A stretch of DNA of 64,000 bases from Harmonia axyridis (Eukaryota > Arthropoda > Insecta > Coleoptera > Coccinellidae): positions 14,198,001 through 14,262,000 of the forward strand of contig NC_059503.1 of NCBI RefSeq assembly GCF_914767665.1. The letters run 5' to 3'. Below the pieces are notes generated by a model. It did no database searches and was not told where the DNA came from. It worked only from the letters and a program-made list of their open reading frames with translations. How positions within the stretch are numbered: position 1 is the first letter of the stretch; every line of letters starts with the position of its first letter. Below are positions 33,463 to 45,008 of the stretch, one piece after another. A program made the translations under genes and the position numbers.

Positions 33463-34278
33463 GTTGCTAGTTGATTATGCTGAAATCGTACTGCTTAGCT
33501 GTTTTGCACATACAATGTTTTAATTTTTTTATTCGTTTATTTTTTCAGCTGCAAAGTAGCGAAAAAACTGCTATTTGATTATGTGTATTGGTTCAAAGGT
33601 CATGATAATATTTCATTTGTAGCTTCTATCTCTATGTCTACTTTGGCACCCTATAACTTGAGAACCAGCGCTGACCATAGTCTTCTGATCAGCTTTTCTT
33701 ATTAAGGGCATAAAGGTCTGCAAAAAACAATACTAGCATTTAAAATCAACCGGTAACCATTTTTCATACAATTAGGAGCCTGATGATCCTTTCCTCATAT
33801 AAATTCATGATGAATGAAATGTTCAAACATTTCGAGAATTCTTGAAGCAAACGCAATATCCCTGTATTTAATGGAAGAACGAAAGAGGAGGTGATAAATA
33901 TTGTTAGAACCTTTTGTGAATTCGATAGTCTTTTTTCACTTTCAGTTACACCCTGATAAAATAAAACCCCCAACCATTCCCCAAAAGCTTACTGCACGTT
34001 CTATAATATATGCTCGGATTTATCACAATACGGTGTGTACAGTCTGCTACCGAGACATGGATAAATAACAGAAACCTACGTATAATTCACCCCAAGAGAT
34101 CCACCGACTACGTATTTTTTTCCCTATGTTACTCTACGAATTGGAAATTGTTGATGAATTTATATTAACAACCTCGCAGCTATCTGAATTGAATTCGGAT
34201 ACGCTTTTGTGTGAAACTGAAGGATGATCTTCATTCCTGCTGATTTTTTTCTTCATTCCTTCATTTATAGTATTATTT
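33463..34278. other. Unassigned spacer
   Basis: Nothing recognised; the minus frame 33764-33973 has no domain. Confidence 0.35.
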
Positions 34279-35154
34279 ATACACTGTGTCCGTGAAGTAT
34301 GAAACAAATTCAGACCATTTTAAGAAATAATCCTGAAAAACGTTGATTTTCTAATTGTCTAATATACAGGGTGAATTACTTTCGAGTAATGACGTCACCG
34401 TATTTTTTTTAAATGGAACACCCCCATTTTGTCTCAATTTTCCGATTACTCTAGCTGAGCTGATTCCAAAAATGTATCAAATGTTGACTCCAATTGGTAC
34501 AGGGTGGACAAAAAAACAATAGTTTTGTGTGTGCTCATAAAGTAACGCGTAACATTCTTTATTAGTTAAATTAACAATATTATCAAAAATACTTATTGTC
34601 TAGTGGCAATTGGTTTGAATGTAATACTGTGTAGTTTGTTTCATTTTTAGAATAATAAAAATGAGCTGTTTCCAAACATGTTTGGTACTTGTGATCTAGC
34701 AGACAGAATATGAAAGAAATTATTTCTTATCAATCTAAAAAAAACATAGTCGTCTAGTTTTTTGCGAAATGTCATTATTTGTTTATTACTTCTAGACAAT
34801 AAGTATTTTTGATAATATTGTTAATTTAACTAGTAAAGAATGTAACGTTACTTTATGAGCACAGACAAAACAATTGTATTTTTGTCCACCCTGTACCAAT
34901 TGGAATCAACCTGTGATACATTTTTGGATTCAGCTCAGCAGGAGTAATCGGAAAATTGAGACAAAATGGGGCTGTTCCAATTAAAAAAAAATGACAGTGA
35001 CGTCATTACGCGAAAGTAATTCACCCTGTATATTAGATAATTATTTTAAAGTACGGTAAATTAAAATCAAAATCGACGTGTTTCAGGATTATTTCTTAAA
35101 ATGGTCTGTTTAGCTAAAAATGAATTCGTTCCATACTTTACGGACACAGTGTAT
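34279..35154. mobile_element. Fold-back element with ~400-bp inverted arms, copy B
   Basis: Second copy of the element at 4626. Ends are TACACTGTGTCCGTGAAGTA and, opposite strand, TACACTGTGTCCGTAAAGTA. It has the same inner TACAGGGTGAATTACTTTCG motif in both arms and the same middle (AATAAAAATGAGCTGTTTCC, GTGATCTAGCAGACAG). The left arm lost ~40 bp relative to the right arm (around 34345-34360). Non-coding. Confidence 0.85.
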
Positions 35155-35194
35155 ATAGTATTGGTATTAATAGAATTCGAGGAAATTCTGTAGG

Positions 35195-35650
35195 GTTTTC
35201 CAATAAGAGATTTCATTTTGAATATCTAGACATCCGGGACAGCTGTCACTTTTGATGTTATTTTTTTGACATTTTACAAGTAAAAACAACGTCATTATTA
35301 AAACTGTAACGATACTCGCTTCAACAACGCAATGAAATTTTTAAAATTCACTATAAAAATGCTGGAACATTTTGCAGTCACAGTTCGCAAAACTAAATTA
35401 CTTTGGGTTCATCCATAATGATGGTTGGAAGCTATATTTGATCCTGGAAGGATTCCATGTCCATGGAGAAGTGAGAAAAGCACTGAAACGAAGGGGAGCT
35501 TTTGCAATCTTGAAATTTTCATTCAGGTAAGTCTTTCACGAAATTTTGCATGCACAGGGCAAGGTGTATATGGCAGGGATCGCTGTGTTGCCATACTGAT
35601 TATTCCATCAGTAGTACCGGGATGAAATAACGCAATCCGCTGAGAATGCC
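35195..35650 (+). pseudogene. Tc/mariner-like N-terminal relic
   Basis: Begins after GTAGGGTTTTCCAATAAGAG, which looks like a Tc/mariner end, and then encodes YSLQQRNEIFKIHYKNAGTF (about 35307-35366), the first helix of DD41D/Tc-like transposase DNA-binding domains. It breaks down after about 30 codons. The open frame 35425-35625 lacks recognisable catalytic blocks. The right end is uncertain. Confidence 0.5.
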
Positions 35651-36651
35651 TCGCTATAATACAATGACATAAATGTCAATGGTATAACTGGAAAGAGTCC
35701 TGAATTAAAAGAAACAATCCAACCTAAAAGCTATTTCCATAAAATTTGTACATAAATAGATTGTCATTTTGCATTGTTCGCCCAAGCATGAAGATCCATG
35801 CAATATTCAAAAGAGTTACTTTTGCAAAATTTTCTCCATAGATTCAATCTCGACTCCATAATTACATCCAACTTACCTCGCCATAATGCACACTATTCTT
35901 CTATTAAACGCTTGTTCGCTCATTGAATTTATTTCATATAAAAGTTCTGAAACTTCTCATATACATCCTCATCTATCTCGTTGCCGAGGGGATAAAATTA
36001 ATTTCTAGGAAACGGGAAACAAGAGTGTGAAAATAATTTTCATGCCATTGAAAAGTCCCATTCATTAGCTCTCGGTTCCTTTGGAAATTCACAATGAGCA
36101 CCTAAATTGAAGGGAAATTTGCGAGAGAGCATTTCGTGCAGAAATTTCTCGACGAATAGTGAAATGTTCCCAATCTAATATCAATTATAGCATTTCCAGA
36201 ATTATATTTTCCTCGAGTTGTATAGCTTTTCGATGCGTCGAAATAATTAATGAACTTTCTTTAGTGTGCTAACCACGTTGTACATTTTAATTTTGACACA
36301 ATAATATAGTTATATTAGGTACGTACAAAATATGGCAAGCCTGGCGTGAAGTTAGGAGTTTTTGAGCGCTCGTTAGTTCCTGCACCCTTAGAAACCACAT
36401 AATGGTCGCTGGGAATAGCCAAGGATTAAATTAACGCATAAATGACGTACCCTCAGAAGCTACTGCCTTCACATCAGTTCTTTTCTCATTTTTTAAGGAC
36501 CTACCGATATGAATCTACTATTGGGTAAAAATTAAAATGTCCATTGTGATTTTCATAGTAAAGGAAAATCGTTAATTATTTCGAGCCGTGAAGACTTAAT
36601 CAATTTATCATTATTATCACTTCTGACAGGTTTGGTATTCGTACGATCCAT
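35651..36651. other. Unassigned AT-rich DNA
   Basis: No supported feature. Confidence 0.4.
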
Positions 36652-37226
36652 AGAGTAATAAACATAGATAGAGGGAGTAAACGCAATTTTTACATGTCCC
36701 CCACATGGTTAGATTACGTTGTCGGATTGTGATATATTTTCAAATCCACAATTTTACTATATCGTTATGAGTGTATATTATATTGAATGAAATATATTTG
36801 AGTGATTCCCGGATAAATATGCAAATTTGAATATTTGGAATCCGATATTTTTTAATTGTCGAATTTATAATAAGCAGATTATTTATTACTTTCTGTATCT
36901 ACCTGCTGAAATCCAAGATTTGGCAACTTCTGCTCTCCTAATGTCATCGGTTGTTTCACGTCGTTTAGCGCGCTTGAAGTTTGTTTTCTGAATTTCTGAT
37001 ATAATTTGGTTTTTATTTCGATATATTTCGAGTTAATATGCACCGTTGATTCACTATGGGACATAAAAAGTGCGTTTTTTGTGAAACTCGCGAATTTAAT
37101 GAAATATCGTATCACTGATATGTTTTCATTTCCGAGCGCTTCTTGTCAAATTTGATAGTTCATGTTGGGGACAAAATTTGCTAACTGAAAATGACATATG
37201 CCCCCTCTATCTATGTTCATTACTCT
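36652..37226 (-). mobile_element. 580-bp MITE family, copy 4, inverted
   Basis: Plus strand starts TAGAGTAATAAACATAGATA and ends CTATCTATGTTCATTACTCT. The interior is the reverse complement of the copies at 12022, 13298 and 41499 (for example CACGTCGTTTAGCGCGCTTG). Nearly full length. Confidence 0.9.
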
Positions 37227-37666
37227 GAGGTGCGATCTTATGATGTTATGGCGCTATGAACTATAAGTGTTTCTTCCTTTATAATGATGTTATTCAAATG
37301 TTTGTATATTTCGATGGCTTCCATATTCATTCACGGGTTGAAGTTCTTATTATTTTAGAGAATTTCTTTCTTTAAAATGGTGTGCTCATTGGTGAGATAA
37401 TGTTTGGCGATTTGGACTGTTTGGTTTACTCGGCAACACTGTTCGTGTTCCGGGACTCTGATTCGAATGCTCTTTTTTGGATTCCTAATGTAAACATTTC
37501 CACAATCACAAGGTATTTTGTACACAACAAATTTAAAGAAGGAATCAAGTTATCTTTTGCACTTATAAACACTTCCAATTTTTGTGTTGGTTTTTAAATT
37601 GGTTCTATGTGATCTTTTAAGAATTTTTTCCATTTTATCTTTCATTGACGGTATAAATGGCAAGTA
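37227..37666. other. Unassigned spacer
   Basis: The frame 37382-37597 has no recognisable domain. Confidence 0.35.
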
Positions 37667-38132
37667 TGCTTTCTCAGGGCTGGCGCAAAAAATTTGGCGC
37701 CTGAGGCGAAGAATTTTTTGGAGCGCCCTTGCTGAAAAAGTATCAATCAATATCAATTTCAATATGTTGAATGTGTAAACAACTTCCACGTAATTCAAAG
37801 TGTTGTTTTTCGTCTTTGTGAAATACATTCCATCGCTCATTCATTTAGGGTAATGGCAATGCTGCTTATATTGGTTGAGTTGCCTGTATTATTTATTGAA
37901 CAGGCGGCTTAGTTGACACGGTTTGGAGACTTTTATTGCAGGGAATGTTGATAAACGCAGCAAAGCGGAACAACCCTCGGAACAACCTAATGTTGTTTTC
38001 AAGAATCAAGACTATATTTTTCAGAAATATGAAAGGGCGGCCACAAACTGGGCTGAATTGCCACCCATCGAAAAGAGGCGCCTGAAACAGTCGCTTCACT
38101 GTTTCACCCCTAACGCCGGCCCTGTGCTTTCT
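37667..38132. mobile_element. 450-bp non-autonomous hAT element with perfect 8-bp target duplication
   Basis: The element is 37675-38124. Left end CAGGGCTGGCG; right end, opposite strand, CAGGGCCGGCG (10 of 11 identical). Both sides carry GGCGCC-containing subterminal motifs (GGCGCCTGAGGCG, and GAGGCGCCTGAAACAG on the plus strand near 38075). TGCTTTCT stands immediately left (37667-37674) and right (38125-38132), a perfect 8-bp duplication as made by hAT transposases. The frames inside (37923-38186 plus, 37893-38189 minus) extend past the element and are not evidence of a protein. Confidence 0.9.
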
Positions 38133-38499
38133 CATTGGAATTGTTTTTGGAGTCTTTTCCTCCTTCAATTGAGGTGGTGGCCTTAACACTAGTTCGATTT
38201 CTTTTGGATGTATTTTGGTTCACAAAGACGTCGGACTCTCTCTGCTAGTCTCATATAGCGCTCTGAAGATGCTTAACTTAATGGTAAGCGAAACGATAGG
38301 TGAAAAATCGGCTGGACCAAGGCGTCAAAGCCCGGATTTTTCCAATTCTATGGAACGAAGATTTATTCGATGAATAGCCACTTTAAGCATCCTGCACTCA
38401 ATATTCATAACCAATTTGTATTATATTCTATCCCAAACCTCTGCAGCCTCTGTGAAGTCCTTCATAAGCCTCAGACGAAGGATTTGCGAGTTGGGTAGT
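38133..38499. other. Spacer, possibly a retroelement tail
   Basis: GCGCTCTGAAGATGCTTAAC and AAGCGAAACGATAGGTG (38257-38304) resemble a motif often seen near 3' ends of Penelope-like and related elements. No reverse transcriptase is seen. Confidence 0.2.
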
Positions 38500-38680
38500 G
38501 TTCTATGTAGGCCTCGTAGCTGTGTCCCTAAGCCGCCTCAGGTAAAGCATTGTTGAATGTTTGCCCAAGCTGCGAGTCAGGAAATTCATTCCAAAACCAA
38601 AGGATTCGAACCCGTGACCTCCGGTTACCGGCAGATATGTAAAACCATACACTACACCATCGCTCTACATATTGAATAAA
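38500..38680 (-). repeat. tRNA-derived SINE
   Basis: On the minus strand from about 38670: GAGCGATGGTGTAGTGTATG (A-box-like), then GTCACGGGTTCGAATCC (B box GGTTCGAATCC at 38602-38612). A and B boxes are spaced as in a tRNA gene, which gives RNA polymerase III promoters in SINEs. No full cloverleaf closes: the acceptor and T stems do not pair well, so it is not a working tRNA. The body runs on toward lower coordinates; its 3' end is unclear. Confidence 0.65.
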
Positions 38681-39734
38681 TAACCACCCAATAACTCCAT
38701 CTCGATCGATAATTTCCATTACAAGACTTCAATTTAACAAGAAATTAGAAGTTAGATTCGATAACTTGGGCACTAAAAGTAATTAGCATCTCTTTGAATT
38801 CGCAATAAGTAATTTATTGAATTTTCTGAAATCAAGAAACGCGGGTGTTAAAATTGAGTATCGAAATTACTTGTCGAATTTCTGTAGCAGAATGAAGTAC
38901 ACAATGTAATATCCTCCTTCCAGGTGGAAGTTTTTCAATATCCGTCAAAGTTACATGGAGAAATGACGAAAAGTGTGCTCGATGGGAATTTCGATATCGA
39001 TTAGAAGTCAAGTTAGAGTTCCACTTTTTTCTGGAAATATACAATTCTGTCGAATCTGAGTGGGAATTGTGATTTGTTCATTCAATCTGAAAGGAGTCTA
39101 GATCATTTTGATGTTCCGGTGCTTTTCAAGATATAAACAACAAAACAGATACTTCAATTGTAGGGAATTTGGGATGTACAAAATTTTCATTTATTACTTT
39201 CAATAATAAAATTGAAAGTTTCACATGAAGATCTTGCCCAGGGTTTTTGAGCGAAATTAAAATTCTATGGTTCCAATGAAAAATCCTGAAATAAACATTG
39301 GAGTGGTTATTTAACACATACAAACTAAAATTAACCTAGTTGGATTTGATCTTAAGAAAAAAATGAGATTTTTGGAAAATTATTCTTAAATTTTTTATAT
39401 GGAGCGATAAATAAGAAATTTTGCATAAAGTTTGAAATCATTTTAGTATCTAGAAACAATCTCAACTCGATTGTATCTCTTGTCGGTGAAATAATGTTTT
39501 TTCTTATATTCTGCCTAAATGTTTTGTGATCAAGTGACACAATCAGCGTAAAGTCATTAAATATTTTCCAAACAATCCAGAAACTTGAAAGATTAACAAG
39601 ATTCCCTTAGAGAAATATGCCAGCAGATCCTTATGTCTTTGACAATAATTTGTCATATTAGTAACTGGATAATGTTATTTTCTTTCAATCTGGATGCACC
39701 TACTTGCAAGTACCCGAATGAGTGACAAAATATT
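38681..39734. other. Unassigned spacer
   Basis: Only short frames without recognisable domains. Confidence 0.4.
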
Positions 39735-40632
39735 AGGCCAATTGAAAAGTCCCCGGTCTGATTCACAAATGGCGATGCTAGTACTAAATCCATATGATTT
39801 TTAGTTAGTATCAACCTTCAAACCATACGTGTCAAAATTTGACAGCAGTCCGACGATTAGTTTGTGAGATATTGCGTTGTGAGTATAGCTACTTTTGTTA
39901 TTTGAAAACATATAGAAAAAAGAATTTCGTGTGCTGATGAAATATTGCTTTTTGAAAGGAAAAAATACAGTTGATGCAAAATCTTGGCTTGATGAAGAGC
40001 TTCCGGGGTCTGTATCAGGTAAATCAACCATAATTGATTGGTATGCTAAGTTTAAACGTAGTGAAATGAGCACCGAAGACGACGAACGCAGAGGACGCAT
40101 AGAAGAGGCTGTCACCGACGGAAAAAACAAAAAAGTTCACAAAATAATTTTGAATGACCGTAAAGTGAAGTTGATCGAGATAGCAGACATTGTGAGGATA
40201 TCATCTGAACGTGCACATTATATAATTCACGAATATTTGTACATGAAAAAGCTGTGCGCAAAATGGGTGCCGCGCGAGCTCTCAAAAGCAACAACGTGTT
40301 AAGGATTCTGAGCAGTGTTTGAAGCTGTTTAAGTGCAATAAACCTGAATTTTTGCCTCGATATGTGACAATGGATGAAACATGGCTCCAGTCCAATTGAG
40401 GTCAGCTGAGTGGACTGCGCACGATGAACCGAATACAAAGCAAGGAAAAACACAACAGTCAACTGGCAAGGTTATGGCATCAGTATTCTGGAGCAGACCA
40501 TCAACAGCGATTATTATATAGCGTTATATATCGTTTAAAGGATGAAATCGCTAAAAAACCGGCCCCATAAAATCGAATTTTGCCAAAAAAATGTGTTTTA
40601 CTATAGTAGACCGGGGACTTTTCAATTGGCCT
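39735..40632 (+). mobile_element. Mariner with perfect 25-bp inverted ends, 3' third deleted
   Basis: AGGCCAATTGAAAAGTCCCC plus GGTCT at 39735-39759 is repeated exactly in reverse complement at 40608-40632. Taking the element as beginning at GG, TA flanks the left end and TG the right, consistent with a TA target with one mutation. The coding part (39931-40520) keeps the N-terminal and central regions, then jumps to the right end, so the element is ~900 bp instead of the ~1.3 kb usual for mariners. Confidence 0.9.
39931..40600 (+). pseudogene. Mariner transposase, irritans/mellifera-like, truncated
   Basis: Open for 123 codons, then broken. DNA-binding domain: MKYCFLKGKNTVDAKSWLDE, then KSTIIDWYAKFKRSEMSTED, the second helix-turn-helix VHKIILNDRKVKLIEIADIV, and the linker MKKLCAKWVPREL, close to this mariner group's consensus. 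After a frameshift near 40290, the first catalytic Asp block is TMDETW (about 40370) and the KVMASVFW strand is at 40470. Sequence then skips to the C-terminal flank; the second and third Asp are absent. The true start lies a little upstream at about 39913, where the expected Met is lost. Confidence 0.85.
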
Positions 40633-41498
40633 GTTATTAATTTCTTTATTTTCAGCTGGTAGTGGACATCAATTCGTTTTCATTTTGTTGGCCTGTGCAT
40701 GTATTACATAAAATGTTGTCATGTAGGTTGACTAAAAAGCTGGAGGTTTAATGCCTGAAAAAAATCACTGCAGCAAGTTCGCACAAAGTTTCAGGCAACA
40801 TTCCCATATTCCGAATATAAGACACGATCTGTGTCACACATCTCCCGAGGACAGGTTGAAAACAAGGGTTGAATACGAAATGACAAAGAAATGTTCCCAG
40901 AATTCTTTCGCTTCTGATAAAACTTTTCTTGGGGTCAGAGGAGAAGGATCCACTTCGGCTAGATTGGGTTTGAACTGAAATACATACATCCTGCTACATT
41001 TACGTGCATGGAAAGTTTCATAAAAGTATTATAACGGCAGATGCGTGCTATAACTAGAATGAAATGTGACACTAAGTGGATAAAAATTTGTAGAAAAGTT
41101 TGTAATCCGGTGGATGCTACGTGACTTTTTGTTGGATCACATGATGGTGTCGATTATTCGTATAATTCTTCCCTGCGTCTACTTTCGTCGAAAAACTTTG
41201 AAATATCTAGGTACATGATTTATTTCTTCCTGTCTTGTAAGTATGTGACAAAATATTTGCTGTGAGATAATAATAAATATTGGATAAGAATTTGGTGTTT
41301 ATTGGTTCGAACATTATATAAACTTGCCAGAAATTCAATTGTCATCATTGATTTCCAAGAAAAAAAATATTTTTGGATTTTTTTTATTGTTCAAAATGAA
41401 CCATAATTTTTTGAATTCTTCTTTAAGGGATTCAAAGCATCAAAAGCGCTCTTAAACTCTGTATCAGACACTTCAATATTTCGTTGAACTAAATACTC
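40633..41498. other. Unassigned spacer
   Basis: Frame 40751-40978 (75 codons) has no domain I recognise. Otherwise AT-rich. Confidence 0.35.
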
Positions 41499-42079
41499 AG
41501 AGTAACAAACATATATAGAGGGAGCATCTGTCATTTTCAGTATCTAAGCAAATTTTGTCCCCAACATAAACTAACAAATTTGACATGAAGCGCGCGGAAT
41601 TGAAAACATATCAGTGATACGATATTTCACTCAATTCACGAGTTTCTCTACAAAGAACGCACTTCTTATGTCCCATAGTTAATCAACGTTTTATATCAAC
41701 TTAAAATATAATGAGATAAATACCTAAATATATCAGAAATTCAGAAAACAAATTTCAAACGCACCAAACGATGTGAAACAACCGATGACACTAGGAGAGC
41801 AAAAGTTGCCAAACCTTCGATTCCAGCAGGTAGATACAGAAAATAATAAATATTCTGTTTATTATAAATCCGACATTTGGGAAAAATATCGGATTCCAAA
41901 TATTGCATATTCAATCGGAAATCATTCAAATAAATATATTTCATTCAATATAATATACATTCATAATGATATAATAAAATTGTGGATTTGAAAATATATC
42001 ACAATCCGACAACGTAATCTAACCATGTTGGGGACATGTAGAAATTGCGTATACTTCCTCTATCTATGTTTATTACTCT
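41499..42079 (+). mobile_element. 580-bp MITE family, copy 5
   Basis: Same orientation as copies 1 and 2. Left end AGAGTAACAAACATATATAG, right end CTATCTATGTTTATTACTCT. Internal GTCCCCAACAT and ATGTTGGGGACATGT blocks are present. The frames on both strands inside (41741-41944, 41773-41991) also appear in other copies and are a property of the repeat. Confidence 0.9.
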
Positions 42080-42450
42080 ATGACTAAAAATAATCCTCGG
42101 AATAATCCAAACTCCGTGATGATTCGATACACTTAAAATAATTATATGTCAATAACTACGTATTGTATTTCCTAGGAACACAAAGAATACGTCGCAACTG
42201 TTGAAAAGCCTTCTTGTCAAACGATAAGGAATCCTAAATGAACTCTGTATTGTCGTTTCAATCACATTTTCTCGAACATCAATAATGCGATATCCAATTT
42301 TCTATAGGATCACTCGGGAAATCAATGAAACCCTAAAGAACATAATACTTATATCACTGATTTATGTAGTTGACCATTTTCAAAGCAAATAGTAGACCTT
42401 CGATGTCGACCCCTTTAAGAGGGTGAAGTATCAGTAGGTATATATAATGG
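42080..42450. other. Unassigned spacer
   Basis: No supported feature. Confidence 0.4.
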
Positions 42451-42850
42451 ACTCGCTCTGCTCGCCGAAGGGGCTCCGCCCCTTGGACCCCGTCACTATG
42501 CCGGTAGATCCTTCACTGGGTATCCCTCTAGAAAATAAAAGATTTTTTTCGGAAACCTTGTATCGTTAGCTGATTTTAGACGATTCACTCGGTATCCTAT
42601 GCTGATTCTAGGGTAGAATTCTATATGACTTTTTTCCTAGAACATACCATTTCGCCCTTGCTCACATGAAAATATTTGATGCAAATAACTTTCCATGACG
42701 ACAAATCAAGGGCGGTCCTAGCCTTAAGTTTGAGGGGGTTCGCCGTTAAGGGTTTCGAGTTTTTCTATGGTACCAAATCCCAGATTACACCGATATCGAG
42801 CTTAACCTCTCAAAAATATTTATATTTAGATATTTATATGAATATTTATA
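42451..42850 (+). repeat. 400-bp repeat with GC-rich hairpin, copy A
   Basis: Starts ACTCGCTCTGCTCGCCGAAG. AAGGGGC-TCC-GCCCCTT forms a 7-bp GC hairpin near its start, unusual in this AT-rich DNA. Nearly the whole block recurs at 51671-52074. Both copies are followed closely by a mariner, here with a fold-back element in between. No domain was recognised in the open frame 42676-42915. Confidence 0.85.
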
Positions 42851-43577
42851 CAGGGTGTTTCAAGTTCGAAGGCCTATTAGACGTTTCTGAAGAACGGGGC
42901 CGATTTGAAATCTGAAAATTCAGAATATGACATTGTTCATGATGCCCTATTCAGCTAAAATATTTTAGAAGTTCTGGCACTTCCGGTTATACAAGAATTA
43001 AAAAAAAATTCTTCGAAAAAAATATTTGTTTTCATTTTATGTTTCAGATATTATCAAGATTTCCATTCTCAAATACTCTTTGCTAAAATTATTGCGTTAG
43101 TTCTCATAGTTTTCAAAATATTAAGAAAAAAACGTAAAAATGAGAGAATTTCCATAGTCACTATCACGTGAATTATTTTCACTGTGAATATCGTATGCGT
43201 GTACTCAATTCATTTTCACAAACTAGAATGATGTTGGAATATCGTGCATATCTTGAATTTGAAAAATATCATCACAGGGTGTTTCAAATATTGTGCTAAA
43301 AATTGTGAACAAAATTTGATCATAACTTTCGATTTTCAAAACAGAACCCTATTTTTTTGTGATTTCGTTGAATTCTACGGTAAAAATAAGGGTAGTGTTC
43401 AAACATGATTATGCTCTCAAATTCAATAATTCAAGAGTTATTCCAGATTTTATGAATTTATGTTATACGTAGGGTCAATTTCATTCAATCTGTTTCTAGA
43501 GTGCGTTTCAAATATTCAATTATTTCAAAGTGACAGGTGTACTCATTATTGAATCTAGTAGATTATAATTTGACGAT

Positions 43578-43784
43578 ATGAATCCCCGTTATTCAAATAA
43601 TGAAATTCTGGATCTATTCCATATCCACGGTGAATGTAACAGAATTGTTTCGAGAACTTGTCGAGCATTCAATCAGAAATATCCACATTTATCACCAATT
43701 GACGAGAAGATAATTCGGAAGGATGTTTCAAACTTTCTGTTACTCCCTTTTCATCACCACGCTGATTTTTTCCTGAATTCATAA
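43578..43784 (+). pseudogene. Transposase N-terminus (DUF4817-like), plus arm
   Basis: MNPRYSNNEILDLFHIHGEC, then NRIVSRTCRAFNQKYPHLSP. This matches the helix-turn-helix start of insect Tc-type transposases of the Y-N-E-V-DM-I-GEC-N-AA-Y-RYP pattern (DUF4817). It decays after about 45 residues; no catalytic core follows. Confidence 0.6.
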
Positions 43785-43915
43785 AATGTATTCTACCGCT
43801 TTTTCATATCAATAGAATTGGCACACAGGAGTCCTGCATGATTTTATTTCATTTGGTAGGTAGAGGTTTTTTTCTTCTAGGTAGGTACTCCATCCAGTAT
43901 AATGGATATTCATGA

Positions 43916-44355
43916 AGTATGCAACATCCTTTCAAGAAGATGAGGAAATTTCTGATTTAAAATTTGATGAGTTCTACCAATAATTCTAATGCATTCGTCG
44001 TGAATATGGAATAAGATATTTATAATACAAGTGCAGAACTTATTGTTATTCTTCCAAGAGTTCAAAATGACCGAGTGGTAGAATGAGCCTTCTGTACGAG
44101 TTTTAAACATTATGTTCCCGAATTCACTGCCTTTTTATTGAAATTGACGGAAATTTCCATAAATATCTATTAGTGATTTTTGCATTGAAAAATGTTGGTT
44201 GGTAGAACAGTTTTCTGTATCACAAATTTGACAAATAATAGATAAATCCGTTCCAGTCTATTTTGTTCCACAAAATGTGCCGGAAAGAACTGATTTGCCA
44301 CATAATTAGAGAAAAGTATATCCAGAATTTTGTCATTTGAATATCGGAAATACAA
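43916..44355 (-). pseudogene. Transposase N-terminus, minus arm, split
   Basis: On the minus strand, MYFRYSNDKILDIL starts at 44355; about 230 bp of unrelated sequence follows, and the homology resumes near 44018 as ILFHIHDECIRIIGRTHQIL then NQKFPHL. Together these parallel the plus-arm peptide at 43578. The insert is bounded by the duplicated IL/LF codons. Non-functional. Confidence 0.6.
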
Positions 44356-45008
44356 TTCGTGAAATCAAATTAGTGAAGCTTTGATAATGAAAATACCTGT
44401 CACATGTAAAGTAATTAGATATTTAAATTTCTATGGTCATAGAGTATTATTGCTAGTCTGTCTGGAAACAGATCGAATAAAATTGACCCTACGTATAACA
44501 TAAATTCATAAAATCTCAAATAACTCTTGAATTATTGAATTTGAGAGCATAATCACGTTTGGACACTACCCTTATTTTTTACCGTAGAATCCAGCGAAAT
44601 CACAAAAAAATAGGGTTCTGATTTGAAAATCGAAAGTTATGATCAAATTTTGTTTACAATTTTTGGCACCCTGTGATGATATTTCTCAAATTCAAGATAT
44701 GCACGATGTTCCAACATCATTTTAGTTTGAGAAAGTGAATTGACATAGGCATAGGATATTCACAGTAAAAATAATTCAGGTAATTGTGACTAAGGAAATT
44801 CTCTCTTTTTTACGGTTTTTCCTTGATATTTTGAAAACTATGAGGACTAACACAATAATTTTAGCAAAGAGTAATTGAGAATGGAAATCTCGATAATATC
44901 TGAGACATAAAATGAAAAAAAAATTTTTTTAATTCTTATATAACCGGAAGCGCCTGAACTTCGAAAATATTTTAGCTGAACAATGTCATATTCCGAAATA
45001 TTAGATTT

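Larger units (their letters stand above)
42851..45008. mobile_element. Fold-back element carrying two inverted transposase N-termini
   Basis: The left arm starts CAGGGTGTTTCAAGTTCGAA. Its sequence (CAGAATATGACATTGTTC, CTAAAATATTTT, ATTCAATAATTCAAGAGTTA, GTTATACGTAGGGTCAATTT) returns inverted between about 44460 and 45000. The arms are therefore ~600 bp or more, with a ~1-kb centre holding a short transposase N-terminus on each strand, pointing inward. The outermost right arm has lost ~35 bp relative to the left and abuts the mariner at 45009. Compared with the parallel locus at 52074, the whole element looks inserted between the 400-bp repeat and the mariner. Confidence 0.75.

Noticed and set aside
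37893..38189. ~90-codon proteins on both strands
   Set aside because: They run across the boundaries of a 450-bp hAT derivative whose target duplication fixes its limits.
38600..38670. Functional tRNA gene
   Set aside because: A and B boxes are present, but the acceptor and T stems do not pair and the sequence runs on into a SINE-like body.
41741..41991. Overlapping proteins on both strands in a conserved block
   Set aside because: The block is the 580-bp repeat family; the frames come from repeat sequence and are broken in other copies.
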